Below, piece after piece: positions 55,991 to 64,000 of a stretch of DNA of 64,000 bases (its first letter is position 1; the number at the start of each line of letters is the position of its first letter). Source of the stretch: Magnolia sinica (taxonomy: Eukaryota > Streptophyta > Magnoliopsida > Magnoliales > Magnoliaceae). The notes under the pieces are model-generated. The model was not told the origin of the DNA. It saw only the letters and a list, made by a program, of their open reading frames with translations, and did not search any database. The position numbers and the translations under genes were made by a program. The stretch spans positions 58,515,443-58,579,442 of the forward strand of contig NC_080585.1 in the NCBI RefSeq assembly GCF_029962835.1, given 5' to 3'.

Positions 55991-56143
55991 CTTTCCCTCT
56001 TTTTTCTTTTGAAATCGGAAGCGGATTGACTGGTTTACCATACACCAGTATAGCTTCTGGAGGTACGTGTCATGCTAAGACGAGCGCTGACAGTCCTCGA
56101 GCTCCGAGTTGTACGAACGGTTCAAAGGAGATCAAAGTTACGT

Positions 56144-56573
56144 GGGCTCCACAATGATGTATTTATTACATCTACACCGTTCATCTATTTTTAAATATCA
56201 TTTTAGAGCATTAGCCAAAAAATCAATCGTATCCAAAGATCGTCTGGACCACACCAAAAATAGCAGTGAGATGATCATTTTCATTGTTAAAAAATTCGTA
56301 GGTCCACCATAACGTTTATTTTCCATCCAATCTGTTCAAAAGGTCAAAAAGACCTGAATGAAGAGGAAAAACAAATTTCATATTGATCCAAAAGTTTTGT
56401 GATCCCAAAAAGGGTTTCAATGGTAGACGTTCAATCCCCCACTGCTTTTTGCAGTGTGGTCCACTTGATAATTAGATCTGTATTATTTTTCGTGTCAAGT
56501 CTTAAGACAAGCTCGTCAAATGAATGGACGGTTTAGATATAACACATACCTCATGATCAGGCCCACAGGACTT
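56144..56573. mobile_element. Foldback MITE inside the hAT element
   Basis: The left arm CGTGGGCTCCACAATGATGTA pairs with the right arm CATACCTCATGATCAGGCCCAC. Inner pairs are ACACCGTTCATC with AATGGACGGTTTAG and the GTGGTCCACTTGAT / GTCTGGACCACACC pair. Same family as at 51518. Confidence 0.7.
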
Positions 56574-56647
56574 GCTTGCGTCAAATGAATGGACTCGTAC
56601 GCGTTACGCAGCACATTGCACAATTTAATAAAATGTACACGTGCCAC

Positions 56648-57063
56648 ATGGGCCCCACCATGCTGTATGTATTTTATCCATGCCGTCCATCCATTTTGCC
56701 ACATCATTTTAGGTTATGATGCCAAAAATTAGTAAGATCCAAATCTCAGGTAGACCACAGCATAGGAAACAGTGGTTATAGAATGCTCACCATTAAAAAT
56801 TTCTTAGGGTCCACTGTATTGTTTATTTTCCATCTAACCTGTTAATAAGGTCACACTAACGTGGATGGATGGTGTGGATATAACACATTTATCACGGTGG
56901 GGCCCAAAAAACTTTGACACTTGTGTGCTACACTTCACAATCCGAGTCCCGCCTAATTCGAGCTTTGGATCTGCCTCATTTTTGGGCTCATGCCCTAAAA
57001 TTATTTGGCAAAATGGATGGACAGTGTGGATATAACACATTCATCACGAGTGGGGTCCAAAAA
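56648..57063. mobile_element. Foldback MITE with partly duplicated right arm
   Basis: The left arm is GGGCCCCACCATGCTGTATGT. A right-arm-like sequence (GGATATAACACATTTATCACGG) occurs at 56873-56905 and again at 57010-57050 (GGATATAACACATTCATCACG). Each is followed by the same flanking stretch AAAAAACTTTGACACTYGTG at 56908 and 57058. One arm and about 60 bp of flank appear duplicated. Confidence 0.6.
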
Positions 57064-57960
57064 ACTTTGACACTCGTGTGCTACACTTCACAATCTGAGT
57101 CCTACCTAATTCGGGCCCTTAAAAAATTGTACACGAGACATGTATTAACTTAAAATTTACCAATTAAATTATGGACTGTTGCTAACTCAAAATGCTAAAA
57201 TAAAATTGTTTGAATAGTTTTAATTGTTAATTTGTGGACGCTTATTTTTTAAAATAGGGCCTTTTGATTTTTTTTTTTTCATGATTCACTATCCAATAAA
57301 TGTCCACCAATTCACAAGTGGCATAATGCCAATAAATTGCATGAATTTGAGGCTGATTTGGGGCATGGATTGGTCCTCCAAGTCAGCCCCAAATTGGCAA
57401 CACGATCTACCTGAATTTAATTTCATATTTTAAAAGAACTATTGGGAGAAATGATATCAAATTGTTAAGTATATAAATTAGATATTTAGAAAATTAAATA
57501 TATGAATTTTGTTGTTAAATTCAGGTTATCTGGTTCATAAATTCATCAGACAGTCCGATACAACTTCTCACCAAAGAGTGGACCGTTACACCACCATAAA
57601 CATGTTCCAATTTATAAATGAATGCATATTTGGAATGCTTAGAATATTCCGGATTTAATCCATATTTTTTCATATTTTTTTGGCAAAAAAAATATTTGCG
57701 CCGTTACGAGCCGTTATGCCCCCGTATTGCCGTTACGCCCCCTTATCCGTATCGGTTTCGGAGGGCACCGTTACACCAACCGATACCGATATGAGACACC
57801 TTGATCTGGAGTACTTGGTCAATATACGCACTTATCCAACTTATCGAGTTATTCTGAAAACTCGATTTTCACAAACTTCAACTAAAATCAATTTAAAGTA
57901 ATACTTACACACACACACACACACTTTTAAGAAAGAATATCGTTTGCAAAAGTCTATAAA

Positions 57961-58053
57961 AAATTCAATACTGTAGGTGGATAAGTCTTCAAGTGCATAT
58001 TTATAAAAATTCAATACTGCTGGTGGATAAGTCTTCAATACTGCTGGTAGTTG
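57961..58053. repeat. Tandem direct repeat, AATACTGCTGGTGGATAAGT
   Basis: Units AAATTCAATACTGTAGGTGG and AAATTCAATACTGCTGGTGG with GATAAGTCTTCAA tails start at 57961 and about 58007. A third partial unit follows at about 58036. Confidence 0.7.
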
Positions 58054-58831
58054 TCATGGAATTTTCACACGCAGATGTGTAATTTGGAATCAATCAAGCT
58101 GCTTTCCTAGCGTAATTGAGTCTGGCCAATCAAGGACCTTTCGTCATAGTACACTAAAATAGCGACACTCAATCTCATCCTCTTATACACAAGAGGGTAG
58201 CTAAGGACATAAAGAGTCACCTACGGGACTAGCTACTCGTATGTTGTGATGATTAGATCGAATCAAAGCAATCTGTAGGTAAAAGGTCCCAGCACGTGGT
58301 TACAATCCATGTCGTAAAGTAGAAAATACTAGGTATATGTCGGGTCTACAATACGCAGGTCATTCGACATGAGGCACGACTCATCTCATAACCTCACAAC
58401 TTGGCTATTAATTCATGCCATAACATTGATCGCATGTAAAATAATTGTGTGATTATGTTATTCGACTTGATCAGTCTCATCTTCAATCTTTTAAGATTGT
58501 AGGCGGATATGACTCACTCATATCCTCATCCTTTATTATTCACAATAAAGAGAAGTCCATACCTCAGTGTATGAACATCGCCCCAGATGTACCTCTCTTG
58601 TACATTCAAGGTTGGTTAACCCGTGCAATTGGGTGACCGGCCTGCCGACAAAAAAATAGAAATCCTATATGATCTCATGGTAAATGCTGATGATCTACAT
58701 ACCTAGTTTATATAAGTACTCAATATTGAATAAATGGAATGTGTTATTCATTGATGAAAGATCAAAGGTATTAGATACAAGCATATCACTCAAGCTCTCC
58801 TCAATCCCATCTGCCTGACGTGAACCTAAAA

Positions 58832-60000
58832 TTAGGGGTGTACACGAACCGAGCTAGCTCGGTCAACTCGCTCGACTCGGCTCGAAAAAGCTCGAATTAG
58901 CTCAGTTCGAAGCTGAGTTCGATCCGAGTCAAGCTGGTTTTTAGAGCTTGAAAATGAGTTTAAGCCGAGTTCGAGCTGGCCTCAGCTCGATTCGACTTGG
59001 TTCGATATATAGCTCGAACCTGGCTCGACTCGGATCAACTCGGTTAGGTAGTATAAAAAGTTAAAAAACCTTAGTATCTATCCCTTTCTAGTTTCCCCCT
59101 TTGTTTGAAAAAAGAACTCGCCCAACCCGTAGTGACCCGCTGACCAACTCCCTCTCTCTGATGTTGATGCTGTTAATGGTCTCTCTAGAAAAGTTAGGAT
59201 CGAAACCGGTTCTCTTCGCCCAAGATTTCATTTCTCTTGGATTGTAATCGGTGGTGTTTGGGATGCATGGTTTAATCTTTGGAGGCCATAGCCCAGGCTT
59301 CTGCTGACCCTTTCCTGGGTTAGTATTTTCCATGGCTTTTGAGCTGGATCCAGCTTCCACTGAAGCCCTTTCGGAGACGGGTCTTCTAGCCGTTGATTTA
59401 AGATAATAAAGAAATAGAATAAATGGGTACTTGTTATCTTACATTGAAAAGTAGTAATTTCTGTGAATCTTCCATTCATATAAGCAAAAGAACAGAAAAA
59501 GAAGAAGAAATGGGTATTCTCTGATGTTTCAGTAGGAATTTCCATAAATGAATCTATGTAATTGAAGTAAATGCAAAACAGAAAACAAAGTAATGGGTAT
59601 TCTCTGATTTGCTCACCAAGTGTTTGATGAAATGACTCAACGAAGTGTTGGCTGGTGGCAAGGAAGGTATGTTTCATCAAACAAATCCCCTTTTTTCTTG
59701 ATTTTGATGTTGCTTACAAGGTGTTTGATGAAATACCTATAAAACCATTGTTGGTGTTTTACATTCAATGAGAATTTGAAGGTGCAGTCCATGTGGTTGT
59801 GAAAATGCTGCATAGGTGAACTCGGTTCGATCTTGGCTCGAACTTGGCTTGAACTGGCCTGAGCTGCTAATTGAGCAAAGCTGAGCTTGCCAGTCAGGCC
59901 CGAGGACTGAGCCGAGCCGAGTTCGAGCTAAGGTCAGCTAGTGGCCGAGCTGAGTCGAGCTGAGGCCAGCTCGACTCGGTTCGACTCAATGTACACCCCC
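58832..60000 (-). mobile_element. Non-autonomous hAT element, 1,169 bp, with host gene fragment
   Basis: Ends TTAGGGGTGTACAC and TGTACACCCCC form the short inverted repeats of a common plant hAT family, with subterminal GAGCTCGACTCGG-type repeats on both sides. Flanking 8-mers are ACCTAAAA (58824-58831) and ACCTGAAA (60001-60008), 7/8 identical. It interrupts copia-2 just after the PMTKPMARDLFQ segment of RNase H. The interior contains a fragment resembling a nucleobase-ascorbate transporter. Confidence 0.8.
59096..59360 (-). pseudogene. Possible nucleobase-ascorbate transporter N-terminal fragment
   Basis: The minus-strand ORF begins MEAGSSSKAMENTNPGKGQQ, then KPGLWPPKIKPCIPN and REMKSWAKRTGFDPNFSRET. 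Plant NAT11/NAT12-type permeases have a soluble N-terminus with KPGPWPP and SWAKRTGF..FSGET. The similarity covers only that cytosolic part, with no membrane segments, and ends inside the hAT element. Captured fragment; recognition is from memory. Confidence 0.5.
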
Positions 60001-60008
60001 ACCTGAAA

Positions 60009-62462
60009 TAGATCTCTAGCCATAGGTTTCGTCATGGGATTAGCCATCATCTCCCTAGTAGAAATGTAGCTTAGGGCGACCTTCTTATCTCTCACTTGAT
60101 CACGGACGAAATGATACTTGATCTCAATGTGCTTGGGCTTCTGCTGGTGTTTAGGGTCCTTTGCCAAGTCAATGGCAGAAGTATTGTCTATCTTCAGCGA
60201 TATAGGTTGACGAACGCTTGGTACAACACCCAGACCTAGTAAAAATCTGCTAACCCATACACACTCATGAATTGCACCACAACATGCAATGTACTCGGCC
60301 TCCATAGATGAAAGAGCTGTGGATGTCTGTTTCTTACTCGACCATGAGATAGCTCCCCGTCCAAGTAAGAAGACAAATCCTGAAGTAGGCTTTCCCTCGT
60401 CGGCGTCATTACCCCAAGCAGCATCAGATTATCCTTCGAGCTTGAGGCTCGTGCCTTCATAACTCAAAATTAGGTCATTCGTTCCTCTGAGATAGCGGAA
60501 TATATGTTTGACGGCTTGCTAATGAGACTGTCCCAGGTTACTCTGATAACGGCTAACTATGCCAACTGTATAACTAATATTCGGTCTGGTGCAAAGCATA
60601 ACATACATTAAGCTTCTTATCGCGCTTGCATATGGTACCGAGGACATAGCCAATTTCTCAACTTTAGTCTGGGGATATGATTTTCTGTCTAACTTGGTAG
60701 CTTTGTCCATAAGGGTTTCAATATCTTTTGAAATTTCCATCCTGAACCGCTCTAAGATCTTTTGTATGTAGGTGACTTGAGACAAGCCTAAGAATTTCCT
60801 AGGGGGATCCCTGATGATTTTTACCTCGAGAATAAAGTTGGCTTCACCAAGATCTTTCATCTCAAAGTTCGAGAATTGCCTATCTTTAGTTAACATCAAC
60901 AATTGCATGTCATTATCAGCTAGCACGATATCAATTACATATAGGGATAATATCATTAAAGATCTTTCAAACCGTTTCATGTATACACAATGATCTTCTT
61001 CACTCATTGTGAATCCAAAAGTAGTGATGGCTAAGTGGAACCTCATGTACTATTGTCTTGAAGATTGCTTCAGCCAATATATAGATTTCAACAACTTGCA
61101 GACTTTCTTTGGATGCTTTTTGTCTACATAACCCATGGGTTGTTGCATGTATATCTCTTCATCCAAGTCACCATTTAAGAATGTGGTCTTTACATTCATC
61201 TGATATAACTATAAGTTTAAACTTGTGACAATGGACAAGATCATGCGGATTGAGGAGAACTTTGCAACAGGTGAAAAAGTCTTCTCGTAATCAATGCTTT
61301 CTTTCTGTGTGAAACATTTAGCAACTAATCATGCTTTGTACTTATCCACTGTACCATTTGCCTATTTTTTTTAATATTGAGTACTTACTTATTACCTATC
61401 GCTTTGTGATTGGAAGGCATATCTATAAGTTTCTAGACTTTATTCTTTTCCATGGAAGCGATCTCTTCGTTTATAACAGTCACCCAATTGGCCGAGTTAG
61501 AAGATAATAATGCATCCTGATAAGAATCAGGTTCATCATCATCAACCGCAACGCAAGAGAATGACTGCCCCTCAATATCGAAGTATCTTCGGGGAATCAA
61601 TTCTCTTTCACTTTGACGTAACTCAGGAGCCTGCTGAGATGTTCTCCCACTGTCCTGACGAACTATAGGAGCATCATCATTTTGAGAAGCAGAAGTCCCA
61701 CTCTCCTGAGATACATCGGGAATTTCAAAGAAGTTCTATTATAACCTTTTACTTCATTCGGCTGGGGTATTTATTTTCGACGAAGGTCATGTCCCGAGAT
61801 TCTATCTCTATCCATTGTCCATGGTCCTCATAAACTAGAACATATCCTTTGAACGTATGGGGTACCTTATGAACACGCATTCAATGGTTTTACTATCAAG
61901 TTTACCTCTCTGCGGGGTAAGCAACAAAATATATCCCAAAGATCCCCAAGGGCGTAGGTTGGTTAAAGAAGGAATCCTCCCAGACCACGTCTCATATGGG
62001 GTCTTAGGAATGAATTTAGATGAGACTATTAAGGACATGGACGGCTATTAGCAGTGCATCTCCCGAGAATGTAGTAGAGAGATTAGCTTGTGCCATCATC
62101 GATTTAACCATGTCTAATAGTGTCGTATTCTTTCTCTCTACAACACCATTTTGTTGTGGAGTGTAAGCCATTGTGTACTACCGAACAATGCCAACGTTTT
62201 CACAATATGATTTGAACGTTTCAGATGTTTACTCGCCACCTCTATCGGATCAAAGGATTTTAATCTTTTTCTCAAGTTGATTTTCCATTTCAGCTTTATA
62301 TTTAAGAAAACAATCAAAAGCTTCAGATTTGTGTGAGATGAAAGACAGATATCCGTAGCGCGAGTAAACGTAAATGAAAGTGACAAAGTATTGACATCCA
62401 TTTCTAGCATGTACATTCAAGGGTCCACATATATCTGAATGGATTATTTCTAGTTGACCCTT
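60009..62462 (-). pseudogene. copia-2 integrase, reverse transcriptase and RNase H remnants
   Basis: Read on the minus strand: integrase core at 62462-62250 (KGQLEIIHSDICGPLN, FVTFIYVYSRYGYLSF), integrase C-terminal part with PYETWSGRIPS (62038-61835), and RT with [21 protein letters not shown] (near 61200-61110). The palm follows at 61046-60519, where the catalytic YVDD is changed to YVID. RNase H (60460-60009) has MEAEYIACCGAIHECVW and KHIEIKYHFVRDQV and ends in REMMANPMTKPM. Several stops and frameshifts separate them. Upstream sequence is displaced by the family-A element. Confidence 0.88.
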
Positions 62463-64000
62463 TGTCATGCCCCAAACCCGGAAATTGGATTCACAGGAAT
62501 CCCGATCGGTGCCGACAGCCTTCGTAATATCCCATTCTTGGCTCCCAGCGCCTATATGCCAAGTTCCAATCCTAGGATCCTACAAGGAGGATTTTTCAAC
62601 GTACATTTATCTCGTAAGAAGCATAACCACAAGTTTACCCAAATCACAAAAGCAACATTATCATCACATATCCACTAATATAAACTTTGAATACAATGCT
62701 GAAAGGGAAATACATATGTCAAAATAAAATCAAAGCTCCGGAAGACAGCTGCACGCTCCAAGCTCAACGCCACTGCGACCAACGTCACCTGCACGCATCT
62801 ATCGTGCATAAGCTTATAGAAAGCTTAGAGGGTGGTGAAAGTGTGTGCGCAAGATAAATGCCAAGCACACAAATACAACGTCATAATTATACAATGTTGG
62901 AAATGCTGGTAAGATCATGAATCATACGATATCATAGTAAGCGGAAATACTGACAAGTCCATGAGACAAACAATATCAGAGCACACAATACAGATCAGCT
63001 ATGCATATGAAGAGTCATAAGGAGCCAAATATCAGATGCCGATGATGCAATGCAATATGCGGTGCGAATGGAATGACCATGCTGGAGTGTGAAGTCGGGA
63101 TGATAATACGTAGTATCGCAGGCCATGGGGTCCATCATAAGGGACTTCTATCCAAACTAGTCCCATACCTAATTTGGATCGTCAGATTTAATGTGGTAAA
63201 CTCCTGATCTCAGGTTAGTCGCGCGCCCCAATCGAAATCCTGGCGATTGCGAAGGTACACTTAACAAATATTTGCGCACCACCAGCCCGAGTGGATAGTG
63301 ATTGAATGAATGAATATGTAACTCCTGCTCCACAAATCAGTACTGTACATCTCTGGGATCATCACCGGGGTCTAGTACACTCTACACCAGCTTGCTGCCC
63401 CATCAAGCGCATAACTGGGTAAGTGAAAGAGACCTCACTATTCGCCTGGCCAGTAGTCAGCCAATATCTACCCGGCACGTCGATAGCGGACCCATTCACG
63501 AGTTGGGCCTAGCTATGCCAGGCGGGTAAGGCCACATCCCCTCCCAGTCGACCACGACACAGTGGGAGATGCGGCCTTCTGGTATTCGGCACTTGGGCGC
63601 TCATTTATCCACTCGGTCTCGACGTTGGGGCGTCCTCTGGTACCAAGAGGGTTTATGGATTTTCACCCAGGGCCATCTATGATAGCCCGATGCTAATAAC
63701 AGATTTCTGCTATCCCATTTGGCCATCCACAATATGTCTGTGGAGGCTACGGCCCTGATGTCGCTAGGGCGTTCAGTAATCACAACACACAATGTAAGAT
63801 GCATGAATCATACAATCCAATCATGCATCAATCCCGCGCATAACGTGCGCTTATGTGAGATGATCTCCGCCTATCAGGGAGTCTCATAAACCACAGGCAC
63901 TATGACATATGCAATGGTCAATCATATCTCATAACAAACATGTAGATGATGTGTATGAGCATGTATCATGATGCTATGTTGTCACATACTCATAATCGGT
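62463..64000 (-). mobile_element. Family-A element, fourth copy, continues past the window
   Basis: It starts TGTCATGCCCCAAACCCGG inside copia-2 integrase and stays alignable with the reverse complement of 12253 to about 10625: shared landmarks are AAGCATAACCACAAGTTTACCC, GCATAAGCTTATAGAAAGC, GTGGGAGATGCGGCC and GAGGCTACGGCCCTGATGTC. The last bases (ACTCATAATCGGT) enter the CCGATT minisatellite. The 5 bp before it are CCCTT; the right flank is unseen. Confidence 0.85.

Larger units (their letters stand above)
55559..57803. mobile_element. Non-autonomous hAT element, 2,245 bp
   Basis: Ends CAGGGTGTCTCATATCGGT and ACCGATATGAGACACCTTG are inverted repeats differing by one base, starting CARGG as hAT elements do. 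The 8-bp flanks are ATCTGAAG (55551-55558) and ATCTGGAG (57804-57811), 7/8 identical. Subterminal CCGTAACGGCTGTTACGGG palindromes on the left match GCCGTTACGAGCCGTTA on the right. No transposase; the interior holds a CT-rich microsatellite and two foldback MITEs. Confidence 0.8.
54810..62462 (-). mobile_element. Ty1/copia element (copia-2), minus strand, 3' part
   Basis: 3' LTR at about 54810-55306, purine tract 55307-55320, a long 3' untranslated stretch broken by a hAT element (55559-57803), RNase H/RT/integrase remnants (60009-62462) broken near the RNase H end by a second hAT (58832-60000). The family-A element enters at 62463 inside integrase. The 5' part would lie beyond the window. The element lies downstream of the RETICULATA-RELATED exon, apparently in its first intron and antisense to the gene. 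Confidence 0.75.

Noticed and set aside
55725-56045. Minus-strand ORFs with long Arg/Lys/Glu runs
   Set aside because: Translation of (CT)n and (CTT)n tracts.

Overview
The window is plant nuclear DNA dominated by transposable elements; in 64 kb I can support only one ordinary host gene, and only its first exon. Plant features include Ty1/copia elements of the SIRE/Maximus type, an Athila/Tat-like Ty3/gypsy element with a tRNA-Asp-type primer site, CACTA and hAT transposons, and host gene fragments with GT-AG introns. The palindromic 'GGGCCCCACCATGATGTATG...CCGTCCATCC' foldback family, and arrays built from the same motif, suggest a magnoliid or other early-diverging angiosperm. That placement is an inference from memory of such genomes, not a search result. 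I saw no rRNA, tRNA or CRISPR array.

Layout. 1-1729: end of a Ty3/gypsy-type LTR and a decayed PF04195-like ORF. 1730-13410: a stack of copies of one roughly 5 kb gene-free TG...CA element (family A). One complete 5,355-bp copy (6899-12253, target duplication TGGAC) sits head-to-head inside an older copy; a truncated copy lies at 2342-3985 and a fourth enters at 62463 and runs off the end. 13411-18870: uncharacterised repeats, another LTR end and a reverse-strand element with LTRs and a methionine-type primer site.

18850-50715: a broken copia element whose 3' LTR has been the target of insertion at least six levels deep. An LTR lies inside it, and inside that a Ty3/gypsy gag-protease element on the minus strand (20915-49254). 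This gypsy element is split by a solo LTR of its own family (23186-37026), which holds a full-length SIRE-type copia (23450-35852, TSD GAATC), which holds a further solo LTR (24915-26768, TSD GATTG). It is also split by a CACTA transposon (37170-45834) carrying exons of METTL5 and fragments resembling arginyl-tRNA synthetase and glutamine synthetase.

50716-54079: an unrecognised exon-like fragment and four foldback MITEs. 54080-54714: exon 1 of a chloroplast-targeted RETICULATA-RELATED 5/6-like gene with a TATA box. The apparent first intron then runs to the end of the window and contains a minus-strand copia element, two hAT elements with good 8-bp target duplications (one carrying a fragment resembling a nucleobase-ascorbate transporter N-terminus), more MITEs and the fourth family-A copy.

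None of the retroelement reading frames is intact. The only coding sequence likely to serve the plant is the RETICULATA-RELATED exon. The METTL5 exons keep compatible phases but lack the ends of the gene.
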